This document shows positions 25,181 to 37,319 of a DNA stretch of 64,000 nucleotides, piece by piece. Source of the DNA: Argentina anserina. Lineage: Eukaryota; Streptophyta; Magnoliopsida; Rosales; Rosaceae. Positions within the stretch are counted from its first letter, which is position 1. Every line of letters starts with the position of its first letter. The notes beneath the pieces are model-generated. The model was given only the letters and a program-made list of their open reading frames with translations. It did not search any database and was not told where the DNA came from. The translations under genes and the position numbers were made by a program. Where the stretch lies: positions 7,502,001-7,566,000 of the forward strand of contig NC_065873.1 in assembly GCF_933775445.1 (NCBI RefSeq), given 5' to 3'.

Positions 25181-26093
25181 AATCGATCAGAATATATGAA
25201 AACAAAATGAAACTGAAATCTTAGTGTAGAAATCAAATAAAGGTCTTTTAATCGAAAAATAAAATAAAACAAAGGTGCAGATTGCTCTCCAATTAAAAGA
25301 CATGGTGTGGATCAATAATGTAAGCCGTTGGATGACCCTATATCTAACGTTTCATACTCACCCACACAACCAAATTCCATCTCCTTCCTCCTCCATTATA
25401 ATTGACATAAACCAGATCTATATCATTAATCTCCTCTCTTCTTTACTCCTCCATTATAATCGCAGAAACACACAGATCTCCTCTTCTTCCTCCTTCTTTC
25501 CCAATCTTTTCTCCATTTAGATCCCAAAACCCACTATTCCGAATCAAGAGCTTCCGGCACCGCCACAATCAACACATATTCGTCACCATTCATCGCCCCA
25601 CTCATCGTATTCATCGACTAATCCTAATACCCAGGTAAGGAATCAAGGAGTTTCAACAACTTGGGGTTTTGGATGGGCTTTTGGTGGCTCTAAAATTAAT
25701 TGGTGTATTTGGGATTTAGGTTATCGTCGAGCTCGGATAGTTAGTGGTGGTGTTGGTAATCTAGTGTGAGCTCCGCTGTGTAAATGGTGGTCGTTTTAGG
25801 ATTTTGAAGGAGAAGGGGAGAGAGAGGCAGTAGGCCGTTTTGCCATTGCTTGGTTGTGGTGGTGGCGCGGTGGTGGTAGTAATGGTTTCAATGGTGGGAA
25901 GTCGATGTGGTGGTGAGTTGTGACAGTTTAGGTGGCGGTTGATTAAGGCAATTAAGACTAATGAAACTTAATTAATGTACCAAATAATTTGATTAACCAC
26001 ATGTTAATATTTACTAATTAATATTTAAAAAACAGTATAAAGCAATAATAGAAAAAAACAAAATCATTCATATAACAATTAAATTCAGATATT
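25181..26093. other. CACTA interior with a leader-like, exon-like stretch
   Basis: 25.37-25.64 kb is pyrimidine-rich like a plant 5' leader and ends in a good donor context (CCAG/GTAAGG at 25631). A TTTAG acceptor-like site follows near 25720, then G-rich DNA. It may be a captured 5' part of a host gene. I find no protein match. Confidence 0.35.
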
Positions 26094-26390
26094 AATAAAA
26101 TTCATTAACTAAGGCGACGAATAGTTTAACTATTTACATTTGTCGTTTTATTTATCAGGCGACAAGAGTAATTTTGTCGTCTTACGTTGTACTTAGGTGA
26201 CGAAAGACAAAGTGTTGTCATCTAAGTACTTGAGTGAGATCGCTAAGTTGACGGAACTTAGATGACAAAATGTTTGTCGCCTAATGACTTAAGACGACAA
26301 TAATAGAGTTTTATGTGACAAAATGTTGTTGTCCTCTAAGTAATTATTTCTGGTAGTGGGTATTTAAGTTCTTTATTTGGTGATAAAAAA

Positions 26391-26496
26391 GATAATGAGT
26401 AGTCAGTTTTTTTTATTGAAACATTTTCTTAAGGGCTACCGACCCTCAATTTAGAGGCTATTGGAAGTTTAAAACACACTTTAATACTATAGTGAC
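26391..26496. repeat. Second copy of the SINE flank block
   Basis: It matches 15984-16090 from GATAATGAGTAGTC to TATAGTGAC with about 10 differences. Confidence 0.75.
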
Positions 26497-26589
26497 AACC
26501 CATGCTACTAACCCATAATTGAGTAGGGCCCTTAGTAAGTTAGTAGAGTACTATTGACTCTCAGTAGGATAATGGTATATTGACTTTGT

Positions 26590-26877
26590 AGCTAATTTTT
26601 CAGTCGCTAATTTTTGTGACGACAAGGTATATAATCCATCGCAAAGTTGTATTTCGTGACGGTCTTTTCCATCGCTTATTGTCGTCGCCTTATTAGTGAC
26701 GGTGAAGGTGTTACACCTCTTGTAGTGGCGAATAACACTGGCGACCCTGGCAACCCTGGCAACGACGACAATGCGATTGTTGTTGCCACGCTGTCGTCGT
26801 TGGTGATTTGCGACGGTAAATAGGCTTTTGGCAGCGGAACTCTGCCATGGTGAGCTGAATTAATATTTGTAGTGGTA
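26590..26877. mobile_element. CACTA-like terminal fragment
   Basis: The right end is TTTGTAGTG, the reverse of a CACTACAAA terminus, and a similar CTTGTAGTGG lies at 26719. Repeated GTGACG words resemble subterminal repeats. AGGATAATNGT-like words flank both sides. No matching left terminus is clear. Confidence 0.45.
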
Positions 26878-27245
26878 GGATAATAGTGCACTGACTCTCA
26901 AGAGCTTACTTGTGTGATATTAACCTTCAGTAAGTTACTAGTAACCCCTTCCAAAATTGAACGAAACTCTTCAAAAGCTGTTGCTATGTTTCATCTACCA
27001 CCACCCCACTCAGATCTATCTATCTTTATCATACAAATCTTTTACCTTTTTTCTAACCCAAAATTCTTAGATCTATCTATCTATCCCCATCCATCTATCT
27101 CTCTCTCATACCAATCTTTTACCAATTTTCGGACCCAAAATGACCTTGTAGCTCAATCTTTATTTAGATCTGACCTCCCTAGATACGAAACATCACCGCA
27201 TCAATACTTCGATCTCTTGCCGGACTGCAAGTTCTTCTCCTAACC
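26878..27245. other. Intergenic with CTAT microsatellites
   Basis: It holds GATCTATCTATC runs at about 27016 and 27070. The reading frame through it looks like translated low-complexity DNA, and I see no gene. Confidence 0.4.
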
Positions 27246-27417
27246 GTCTTTAACAAAATCAACGATGTGAAGGGCTTCGGCTACTACTCCATCGATTCCA
27301 CTCGTAGCCGGAGTACGTAGTAGGTTAAGAAGTCTTTAACAAAATCAACGATGTGAAGGGCTTCGGCTACTACTCCATCGATTCCACTCGTAGCCGGAGT
27401 ACGTAGTAGGTTAAGAA
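27246..27417. repeat. Exact 86-bp tandem duplication
   Basis: GTCTTTAACAAAATC starts at 27246 and again at 27332, and the two 86-bp units appear identical. A GAAGAAGAAG run follows. Confidence 0.9.
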
Positions 27418-27929
27418 GAAGAAGAAGAAGAGTGACAAATTTTATATTTAATTGTTGGAGCAATTCAGTAAAATTACAGTAATGAGATATAATTAAAAAT
27501 GGAAGGGAGTTAACGAAATCTTTGTGCACAGTAAAAAAATAAAATAGAAAATTATTTAATGGTATAGAGCATATTTAAATTAACTAAAAATTTATTTTTT
27601 ATATAAATTATGACATAAGCTCAAATCTAAATAATAAATAAAACAAAACTGATTAATTAATTAATGTAAGAATATTCAAAATACCCTTATTTTCGTGAAA
27701 ATTACCAAATGTCACTCTTATATCTAACAAATTTATCTCTCCTCATTTTTTTAGTTTTTTTTCTGGTAAATTGAAGTTTTCCGGCCAAACCACCAGCAAT
27801 TTGGAGGTGAGCCAATATATAAAGTTGTTACTTATGTCATGGGTTTTCATTTAAGTACCATATTGCATATGTTTTGAGAAATTTTGAAATTTTGAATTTT
27901 TGAAATTTTGAATTTTTCTCACAAAAAAT
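27418..27929. other. AT-rich intergenic DNA
   Basis: No coding frame, terminal repeat or RNA gene is evident. Confidence 0.4.
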
Positions 27930-28140
27930 CACAGTAGCAGTTAGTTTCTCAGTCGATAATAGCATCTAGACAATAACATGTACCTTCTAAGTCGACAGTA
28001 GCAGTTAGATTCATAGTCGACAATAGCATGTACCTTCCAAGTCGACAGTAGCAGGTGTCTTCCAAGTCGATAGTAGCACCTAGTTTTTAACTCGACAATA
28101 ACAGTTAGTTTTTATAGTCGACAGTAGCTCCATTGATAGT
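27930..28140. repeat. ~25-bp imperfect minisatellite
   Basis: The word AGTCGACAGTAGCA recurs about seven times with spacing near 25 bp (some units longer), joined by TTAGTTTTT or GTACCTTCC. Confidence 0.7.
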
Positions 28141-29575
28141 AACAAACACTATGGGTCAAAAAAGGGTAAAAAAGTAAAATATTTTATGATATGTGGCAAC
28201 TTGCCATCATTTTGTCCTTATTTATAAATTTTGATCATTCTGCTTTATCAAATTAAGTAATGAGTTATTTGTAAACTAAATTGTTGTCTGATACTTTTGA
28301 GTAGTTTGTTAAAAATAAAAACATGATTTGCTGGTGGTAGAAATGGACTCAAATATGTAGTTATTGGTAATTTTTTATTTTTAAAATTTGTAATATCTTT
28401 TAGGAACCCTTAGTTTTTAAATTTACCGAATGAATAATATAAACACGTAATCTCCGAATCAGGATCCTAGACTTGTATCAAAATATAATTTTAGCCAGGT
28501 TATAGATATTACTCGAGGTTCTATTGTATTAGTGATGTAGGTGAATTAAAATGAACATAAAACGCCTTATATGACGTCAACAATGGAACCATGCAAAATT
28601 ATCAAAACTTTAGGAAAGTCAAATTAGTAGTAATTCTTACCATATGTTAATTGAAAACCATCACAAACCAAAGTAACTGTGAGATCAACAAACTTATTTT
28701 GAAAATCAGACCAGTTAACACATAAGGGGTGACCCTGGTCTGGGATTCATCGCATGATCCCTTTACACAAAACCATCTTGGATCCATCCTCCTTTGATAC
28801 AAACGTCCTAGCACCAAGTCCATGGTTCTTAGCCTTTGGAGTCCCAAGCAGCTTTCAACTCCGGTTTGTTCATAGAGCTCAAAGGGCGTCCAACTTTCCT
28901 TTTTTTCCTATTAGGAGTGACATGAAGCAACCCATGCTCATGGGAAAGGTTAAGACGACAGAAAACGAGGCTTTATATGTGGTATTTGCTCCATCACGGT
29001 CAATCGATTGCTCCCTTTTTCTCATAGATTGCAATTCGGTTGATCCCTACAAATTCACTACCCCAGTTCGTTTTTGGCTCCGTGAACACTCACTGCAGGT
29101 GTAGAGCAAGAAAACTACAAGGGCAATACCAGGGCCGTAGGAGTGCGAAAATGACCGTTGCACACCAAATGTTGACACTCTTGGAATAGAGAACATGAGT
29201 TAAGACCAAGGACTAAAATATCGGCGAGAACGAATATATCGACTGTCTAAAAAATAGAAATTTCGACAGAAATTTCGGAAAAATATGATCTAGAAAATTA
29301 ATTGAGAAATTTGATGGAAATTTAAATAAAATCATGGAAATTTTGAATGAAATTTCGATAGATGTTTCTTTGATTAATTATCTATTATATTTTATAATTA
29401 AAAAAATCTTGTATAACTATTAGTCTATAATGAGTTGTAGTCCTTTGAGGTGAAACAATCGTCGATAATTCTTAAAAAATGACTCTAAAATTTAACATCT
29501 AATTGAATTGAAAATGAATATAGTAGATAATGTATTGCTAAATTTCCCCCATAAGTTCATCATTAATCTATATGA
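28141..29575. other. Intergenic, no supported gene
   Basis: A 116-codon frame at 28754-29104 is not like any family I know and lacks gene context. 29.22-29.36 kb repeats the word GAAATTTCG. Confidence 0.35.
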
Positions 29576-29580
29576 TAGTA

Positions 29581-29844
29581 GGTAAGTGGTAAAAAAGAAT
29601 TCAAGAAGAACAAAAGAAAAGAGTAGTGGTACAACAATCTACTCATATTATTACGAACCCCCTTTATATAGGGAAAATATTACATGAAAATGTATCAATC
29701 AGTTTAATGACAATAAAGGAAAATTGATCAGTTACATAATTTAGATCCGTAATTAACTAAATATCAATATTGATTGCCCAATTGTCTCCGTCAGTTATTT
29801 TGACGAAGACACACTAATAAGGTAATAATGTTTTTCCTTTAACA
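29581..29844 (-). repeat. 3' LTR of El-4
   Basis: It matches the other LTR from TCTACTCATATT (29638) to CTTTAACA (29844). The outer 57 bases align only loosely because of an insertion here or a deletion in the 5' LTR. Confidence 0.8.
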
Positions 29845-30015
29845 CTCCCCCTTGTGCCAAGTCAAAGACATAGTAGTGCGTGAACTGTTGCCTCATCAAA
29901 AACCTTGCCAGATAATAAAACCCAATGGGACAAAATGAATATTGGTCGAAGGGAAAAAGAGTAGAACACACTAATGACATGCGTGGGTCTAGACTCCCAC
30001 TGACTCTTACTTTAA

Positions 30016-31009
30016 TCAAAGGAGTTCGGAAAGCTTTCGCATTCCTATATTCTTTACATGTTTCTCAAACGTAACTTTAGGCAATGACTTGGTAAATAGA
30101 ACTGCCACATTCTCCTCAGATTTAACTTGGTTCACTTGAATCTTGAGGAGAGCTTGTTGTTGCTGATTGTAGAAAAACTTTGGAGATATATGTTTCATAT
30201 TGTCACCCTTGATATAACCTAGCTTCATATGTTCGATGTAAGCTGCATCGTCTTCATAAATGCACGTAGGCTCTTCAGTGGTAGAACTTAAACCACTAGT
30301 TCCTCGAATATGAGTAATGATGGACCTTAGCCATACGCACTCACGAACCGCCTCATGTAGAGCAATAATCTCTGAGTGGTTCGAAGAGGTAGCCAAAAGG
30401 GTTTGCTTGGTTGATCTCTAAGATATCGCCATTTTCCCAATAGTGAATACATAACCAGTTTGGGAACGGCCTTTATGTGGGTCAGAAAGATACCCAGCAT
30501 CAGCGAAACCAACCAAAACATTATTTGGGGTTTCAGAGTAGGGGATAGTAATTTTGTCATCGACATTTTCTTTAGGAACTGCAATTCCATTTGCGGATCT
30601 TTCTGTCTTACTGTAAGGAAAGAATAAACCCAAGTCAATGGTTCCCTTTAGGTATCAAAATATGTTCTTCACACCACTCCAATGACGCTGAGCTAAATCT
30701 AGCTAACAAGTTCACTGAGAATGCAATATCTGGTCGAGTACACTGGGCCAAGTACAATAATGCGCCTATTGCACTTAGGTAGGGAATTTTAGCTCCTAAT
30801 ACCTCTTCGTTCTCTTCCTGTGGGCGAAATAGATCTTTCTTTACATCCAAACTATGACCGATCATGGGAGTGCTAACAGGGTGCACTTTGTCCATGTTAA
30901 ATCGCCTAAGCATCTTTTGGACATATGCAGACTGGTGGATTAAAATTCCACAAGCTCGGTGCTCTAGTTCAAGGTCTAGACAAAATCGAGTTTTCCCCAG
31001 ATCTTTCAT
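30016..31009 (-). pseudogene. RNase H and RT C-terminal end of El-4
   Basis: Pieces 30635-31009, 30418-30633 and 30016-30396 read the RT connection (KDLGKTRFCLDLELEH), the RNase H start (GFADAGYLSDP) and its end (MKHISPKFFYNQQQ). They are in different frames, with breaks near 30634 and 30400. Confidence 0.8.
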
Positions 31010-31015
31010 CTCAAA

Positions 31016-31949
31016 TTAGGATTTCAAATAGCTCGTGGTTTCTCTTATTTCGTCAAGAGTACCTATTATGTTCATGTCATCAACATATACAGCTACAATA
31101 GAAAATCCGGAACTTGTTTTCTTTATAAATACGCAGGGGCACAATTCATTATTCTTATATCCCTTCCCAATCAAGTAGTCACTTAGGTGGGTATACCACA
31201 TCCGCCCGGGTTGCTTTAGTCCGTAAAGTGAGCGTTTCAACCTAATTTGCAAACGCACTCCGTGGTCTAGAGTCACTTGACTTCGGCAATTGAAGGCCAT
31301 CAGACACTTTCATATATATCTTTGAATCTAGATCCCCATAGAGATATGTTGTAACCACATCCATAAGCTGTATGTCCAGTCCTTCAAAAACTACCAAACT
31401 AACAAGGTAGCAAAACGTTATGACGTCCATTACGGGAGAGTATGTCTCCTCATAGTCAATTCCAAGGCGTTGTGTGAAACCTTGCGCCACAAGGTGAGCC
31501 TTGTACCTTAGGACTTCGTTCTTCTCATTACGCTTTCTGACAAATACCAATTTATGTCTTACATGCTTTACACTTGGTGGGGTTAGCACTACCAGACCAA
31601 ATACCTGTCTTTTTGCTAGTGAATCTAATTCTACCTGGATTGCGTCTTTCCATTTAGGCCAATCTTCTCTTTGTTGACATTTTGCAACAGAGTGTGGTTC
31701 GATATTATCATGCTCTATTATTTCTTGAGCAACGTTATATGCAAATGCATCATCAATGTGTATGGAAGATCTTTCCATCAACTCATGTGCACTGTCATAA
31801 TTCATTGAGATTTCTTTGTTCTCTGGAATCATACCAAACATTGGAGGGTCCTCCAGTAATGATTCATGGACATAACTATAATCAAAGATAATCTCATGAG
31901 AGGGATTCTCCACATCGATGATTAATGGATCTGGTTGTGCCTTAGTCAC
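31016..31949 (-). pseudogene. Reverse transcriptase of El-4
   Basis: Open pieces are 31242-31949 and 31016-31300. Motifs include YKAHLVAQGFTQR, SPVMDVITF, LYGLKQPGRMW and the YVDD box at 31076-31087. A frameshift near 31250-31300 divides the palm domain. Confidence 0.82.
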
Positions 31950-31976
31950 CCTTTTCTTCCTTGGGCGAGTATCAGT

Positions 31977-33770
31977 CTAACCAAGTGGCCTCCCCTTCTT
32001 CCTTTGAGGAGCCACAGCCTCAACCACACCTCCACTAAGTGTGATTGCAGTGCCTCCTACTACGGCACTATTCCCCTTTTTGGGGACTTCTAACCTTGCA
32101 GGCACATTTGCAGCTGGTATATGTGATCTTGTCACTTTAGCGATATTAGAAAACGCATCAGGCATCGAATCTGCTACGTTCTGAAGATCGATTATTCTTT
32201 TCACTTCACTTTCACATTGTGGAGTGCGGGGATCAAAATGAGATTGAGTGGGGACAAACCATGACAATTCATGTCGTTCTCTTTGAAAATCTTTTTTCTT
32301 ATCTTCCCCTAACGACGGGAAGACTGTCTCATCAAAGTGACAATTCGCAAATCTAGCGGTAAAACGATCGCCTGTCAAAGGTTCCAAATAACAAATAATT
32401 TTTGGGGATTCATATCCAACATAAATACCTAGTCGTCTATGAGGACCCATTTTTGGGCGATGTGGGGGCGCAATAGGCACATATACAGCACAACCAAATA
32501 TGCGTAAGTGTGAAATATCAAGCTCATATCCAGTAACCAACTAGTACGTAGTGGTTGGCTAGCAGTAGGTCTGAAACGAATAAGCAAGGTTGCGTGCAAT
32601 ATTGCATAACCCCATGCACTGATAGGTAAGTTGGTGTGCATAACAAGTGCCCTAGCCACCATCTGTAACCTTTTGATGGTGGCTTCAGCGAGACCATTTT
32701 GTGTATGCACATGGGGAACATGATGCTCTACATCGATCCCAATAGACATGCAATAATCATCAAATGGTTTTGATGTAAACTCTCCAGTGTTATCAAGCTT
32801 TATAGACTTAATAGGGTGATCAGGGTGGTGAGCCCTTAAACGAATAATCTGTGCTAGAAGTTTAGCAAATGCAGCGTTTCGTGTGGACAATAATGTAACA
32901 TGTGACCAGTGAGTCGAAGCATCTACCAGAACCATAAAGTACTTAAATGGCCCGTATTCTTGATGGATAGGTCCACAAATATCACCTTGTATCCTTTGTA
33001 AGAATGGAATGTTTTGTTTCGTATCTTTAGCATATGAAGGTCTCAATCTTGTTTTTGCCAAAGAGCAGGCTTTGCAAAATGACTGATGTGCCTTGGAAAT
33101 AGTCATTGAGGCAGAGGGAGGGAACACTTCTAGTACTTTAGAAGGTAATGACTGCATTGGAGCAGTGTAACAAGCACTGTGCATCGTATTGGATTGTTGT
33201 CCCCTTTTATTTTTCTCTTGAAAGAAGGGATGCCCGTGTGAATTCTTTAGAATACGGACCATCATGTCCCAACCAGGATGTCCTAATTGGTCATGCCAAA
33301 GCCTGTATAAGTCAGTGTCCCAAATTTCATCATTGGTGACAACATAGGATTCAATAATCTGAATGGTAGTAAGATATAGTCCATTGTCTTGACTCTTCAT
33401 TTTCTCTAAAACGTGTGTCATTCCACATTCAAGAGAAGTAAGACACAAATATTCACTTTCATTCTCACAATAAGTGTTCAGATGATAACTGTTGGTGCGA
33501 ATATCTTTGAAGCTTAACAAGGTTCGAGGGGCTCTAGGTGCATATAGAGCATTTGTGATTTTCAACAATGTGCCATTTGTCAGGAAAAATTGGGCAATTC
33601 CTCGCCCTTTTACTATTTGGTTGGATCCAGTCATAGTAGACAAACATGAATTATAAGGAATTAATTCAACAAATAATTGTCAATTCCTTAATACAGTGTG
33701 GGTAGTCACACAATCTGCTAAGCACTCTATTTGTCCTCGATTCATTCCTACAATTAAATTTTGACGTGAT
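31977..33770 (-). pseudogene. Integrase and hinge of El-4
   Basis: The long frame 32429-33643 covers the end of the protease-like region, the HHCC finger (LWHDQLGHPG ... CKACSLAK) and the catalytic core: aspartate in GDICGP, aspartate in IKLDNTGEF, and glutamate in NGLAEATIKR. The frame then shifts, and 31977-32540 carries the hinge (LRIFGCAVYVPIAPP). The upstream protease active site is degraded; the region near 33.7 kb reads only after frame changes. Confidence 0.85.
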
Positions 33771-34124
33771 CATTAAAAATATATATCTCATATGCATTAT
33801 AGTATTCTAGCGTAGGTCGAATGATATACTTTTCATTCCAAAAATTTTCTTTTTATTGCATGGATGTATTGCTTTACATCATTAATAGTGTTATTTTCGA
33901 ACCATGTATAATAATTTAAAAACTTGAACAATCTCAATACTTCAAAATAAAATCTGAAAATTTATTAATAATCCAACGATAATCAAAATAAGTCTCATAC
34001 ATAGAAATCCAATTTCAACAAACCATTATTGAAAAATAACTTTAAGACCAAACCAATAGTCTAATTAAAATAAGGCATTATGCCTTCACACTCAGCTTGG
34101 AAATAAATGAAAAAGATTAATCAA

Positions 34125-35273
34125 AATCTGGAGTATCGCTTAACTTGGCAGGGTCCATCTTGCCATTAAAGTCCGAGATTGTGAGGTTGATATTACGTTC
34201 AAGACCTTCTTCCTCCATATAGTGAGCCTTTTGTTCTCTAGACTCTCTATACCTCTTGTAATTGGCTGCTACTCTGTTGCTTGCCTGGTAGTTCTTATAC
34301 CAATGAGTAGTGTCTCCACACCTATAACAAGGTTCATTGCCAACTCTTTTTCTTTTTGCTTGGGGTTTTTTTGGGCCTTTTGCACTTTGTGACCACTAGA
34401 TCCAGTGCCACCATGGCCAATAGGACCTGCACCACCATCTATGCGCCATACATTGGGAGGACCTTCACGGGCCATTCCACGGCCCATACCACGGCCTCCA
34501 TATCTTTTTCCACATGGTGTATTACCCCCACGTGTGTAAGGGTCAACACGTCCAGTCCCCTTTTCTTTAGGGTTCTTTCCATCCTTCACCTTGCCATAGT
34601 TGGCCTCGGGAATTTTCTTTGTCCTAACAGGCCTAATATTATTGTTCAGAAGAACTTGATCATTACGCTCACATACTTACAACATGGTGATCAATTTATG
34701 GAAGATAGTGATTCTTTTGTTGTCATACTCCAACCTATACTGGTTTGCTAGTATAAGTGCCGAAGTAGGGAAAATGGATAGAGTTTTCTGGATCATATCA
34801 TCTTTTGTAAGTTCCTTGCCACAGAAATTGAGACGTGCTTTCAAGCGCAACATATCACTGTTGAAGTCATTAACCCTTTTGTAGTCAAGTAAGCGGATTT
34901 CATTCCACTGGACAGTTAATTCTGGGAGCAAAGTGTCATTTAGGGCATCCCACAGTTCTTTGGGTGTTTTCAACTGAAGTTACTCCCATACCAAACTTTG
35001 ATCAATATGCCGCCTCAAGAACATTAGGGCATTGGCTTTAGTTTTTGCCGACGGTTCATATTTTTTGTCGATGGGAGGATAATTGGTGGTTGTGTAGTCC
35101 TTTCCCACAAACGCGGTTTCAACATCAGAAACCCAACGCCTCAAATCCTTCTGAGTCCAAAATGGCAAATTCGGGTCGAGTTTGGTCAGCCATCTAAAAA
35201 ACAAGAGTAAATGTGTATTAATTTTCCAAGAGTGTGAATTGAATTTCGAGACCAAATTTCGTGGTGGTAACAT
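34125..35273 (-). pseudogene. Gag of El-4
   Basis: Pieces 34980-35273 and 34677-34973 are in one frame split by a single TAA at 34980-34982. They show the Copia Gag pattern (LRRWVSDVETAF, KTPKELWDALND, MLRLKARLNFCG). A glycine/arginine-rich linker follows at 34269-34589. The zinc knuckle near 34300-34335 reads in another frame as CYRCGDTTHWYKNY, so its last cysteine is a tyrosine. Confidence 0.78.
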
Positions 35274-35744
35274 ATTTTCTTTCGATGTTTTTTTTGGTGA
35301 AAATAGTTTATCACATAGTTACTTTATAAAACTTTATAAAGCGCATGATTGTTCATTATCATGGCAAATAATATATAGGTCGTGCTAAAATAATAATATT
35401 GATGTCAAAAACCAAACATGCATATATTTATTTCTTAAGCACATCAAATATGCCACAATCGTAAAATTAATATGTCTTAAATCTACCATGCATAATTGAA
35501 AACATTACCAACATAGCATATCCGTGTGCAGTAAACCCGACAAACAAATTATATTGTAGACATGCATATTTACTTATTTTAAAATAAATAACACATAAAA
35601 AAACAGTAACCAAACTTTCACATTTACTATTTAAATTTCCAGAATGGTAAAAGTAAATGATTACTATAAATTACTAAAAATAAAAAAAAATTGTGAAAAA
35701 CTAACCTTAATTTACCAGAATGGTAAATATTTCAGTTTTTTTTT

Positions 35745-36050
35745 CGAAACGGGTTGCGGATCGAGGGTCGTGGGTTGGGTGTCGTGGATCGGGGGTCGCG
35801 GGTCCGGGTCGGGATCGATGGATCTGTCGCAACAGAGGAGATCCGGTGCGGTGTTGGCCGATCAGAAATGGTGAAGCGACGGTGGGTCGGGGGTCACATC
35901 GCCGATCTTGCTTGCGGCGTGGTGGATCCTGCCGTGCTGTGTCGTCACAGGGAAGAAGACGGAGTGTCGATGTCGTCGAGCTGCGTCGCCGTAGGGACTG
36001 GATGCGGCGGTCTGGGTCGCCGATCGGGGTGGGCCGGAACGACCGGGGAA
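35745..36050. repeat. G-rich leader of El-4
   Basis: On the plus strand this stretch is dense in GGGTCG and GTCGTGG words next to the 5' LTR. It is much richer in G than the rest of the element and sits where El-1 and El-3 carry their G-rich arrays. Long frames in it are compositional. Confidence 0.6.
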
Positions 36051-36122
36051 AAAAAACAATGGTTTTCAGTGTTTTTTTTTGTTTGGCTAAAAACTCAGAA
36101 TAAAGCGAAATGGTTGATAACG

Positions 36123-36351
36123 TGTAAACGTGAAACGGAATTGGTCTACTCATATTATTACGAACCCCCTTTATATAGGAGAAATATTACAAGGAAATGT
36201 ATCAATCAGTTTAATGACAATAAAGGAAAATTGATCCGTTACATAATCTAGATCCGTAATTAACTAAATATCAATACTGATTGCCCAATTGTCTCCGTCA
36301 GTTATTTTGACGAAAACACACTAATAAGGTAATAATGTTTTTCCTTTAACA
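36123..36351 (-). repeat. 5' LTR of El-4 (229 bp)
   Basis: It runs from TGTAAACGTG to CTTTAACA on the plus strand. Directly inside, the element strand reads CGTTATCAACC, sharing the first eight bases of the El-3 primer site. Confidence 0.85.
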
Positions 36352-36429
36352 TAGTATAATTAGTTGGGATTAGTAAATCATTTTTATAAACTAAGACTAG
36401 TAATTAAGGAAAATACATATATAATATAA

Positions 36430-36516
36430 CAGTAAATGGGCTTGATTGAGATGGCTAAGGCATTGCATGTGTAAGGGGCTGATCAGAGGTTCGAATCCCC
36501 TCTTCAGCACCTTTAA
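36430..36516 (+). mobile_element. tRNA-like sequence, probable SINE head
   Basis: It has an A-box-like ATGGCTAAGGCA and a perfect B-box GAGGTTCGAATCCCCTC followed by TTCAGCACC. The 5' side does not pair with the 3' end to form an acceptor stem, so a functional tRNA gene is unlikely. Confidence 0.5.
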
Positions 36517-37143
36517 ATTTAAGGTGGTGGTGGCGACACGTGGTGATGTGAGGTTGGTCCATGCAAGATATCGGGATATATCGTGATATTTTTGAAATAT
36601 CGGACGAAAGTGAGTTGGTATGTGAAAGAAATATCCTCATGTGAGAAAAACGAAAATATCGCCGAAATTTCAATGATATTTTCGATTTTTCAATCATCGC
36701 ATTAATGCAAGATGGTTGCTAGAGAAGACACCTTGTGAACCCATACCAACACTAAACCCTATCCATAGAGTCAATATAGGGTTAAGGTTTCGAGCAATAA
36801 GGAATGTACGTAGAAGGGAAGCCCAAACCAGGTAGAACTATTAGTAATTTAGTATATTAGGGTTAGGGTTTCGGGGACCTCCAACATCTCCGAGTAGCTA
36901 CACCTCATTCAAAGCCAATGGTCCGTAATAACCTTCAATGGTCTACTTTAGAAATCTGTATGTACGGCAGTAGCCGAAGACTCGGTCAAGTGAGAGAAGC
37001 CAAATACTAGTCGAGCCAAGTTCATAAACCATGGCTAGAAGGCTTGACATATTTACTCATAAACGTCTTTTAAAACTGCTGGTTTTGTTAATTTGGGTTA
37101 CATTATAGTTGCACCTCGCAATTTGTTATGTATACATGTTATC

Positions 37144-37190
<47 letters not shown>

Positions 37191-37319
37191 TCAATACCTA
37201 GTGAAATAAATTATTCTAATTACTTCGTAAAATCAATTTCTTTCACCACTCAATACATGTTTCATCTTAATTCTTACTAAGCCAATCATTATTCATAATA
37301 TAAATCTGCATGGACTGAT
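36517..37319. other. Intergenic with a CT microsatellite
   Basis: A nearly pure CT run of about 45 bp lies at 37144-37189. 36.55-36.69 kb repeats GATAT words similar in style to 29.2 kb. No gene is visible. Confidence 0.5.

Larger units (their letters stand above)
16171..26358 (+). mobile_element. Non-autonomous CACTA-type DNA transposon carrying El-3
   Basis: The left end reads CACTACCAGAAATAA and the right end is its reverse complement; the inverted ends agree for about 31 bp with a few mismatches. The flanks AGT (16168-16170) and GGT (26359-26361) fit the 3-bp target duplication of this superfamily with one change. Both ends carry many short motifs related to TTTGTCGCCTAAG in both orientations, the usual subterminal repeats. 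Without the inserted Copia the element is about 2.37 kb. No transposase frame is visible, so it would have needed enzyme from elsewhere. The strand is arbitrary. Confidence 0.82.
29581..36351 (-). mobile_element. El-4: complete Copia retrotransposon, reverse strand
   Basis: The element runs from right to left, with a perfect target duplication TAGTA at 29576-29580 and 36352-36356. The 5' LTR is 36123-36351 and the 3' LTR 29581-29844. The latter has about 35 extra bases near its outer end and starts GG instead of TG. The polypurine tract CACAAGGGGGAG abuts the 3' LTR. Gag, protease-like region, integrase, RT and RNase H are all recognisable in Copia order, each interrupted by stops or frameshifts. 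Confidence 0.9.

Noticed and set aside
28754..29104. 116-residue protein gene
   Set aside because: No recognisable domain, no promoter or splice context, and the neighbourhood is repeat debris.
35707..36251. Overlapping Arg/Gly-rich frames near the right end of El-4
   Set aside because: They come from the G-rich leader of the element and differ by frame only; no start context or family match.
36430..36516. Functional tRNA gene
   Set aside because: The B-box is perfect, but no acceptor stem can form with the 5' side and the A-box is poor.
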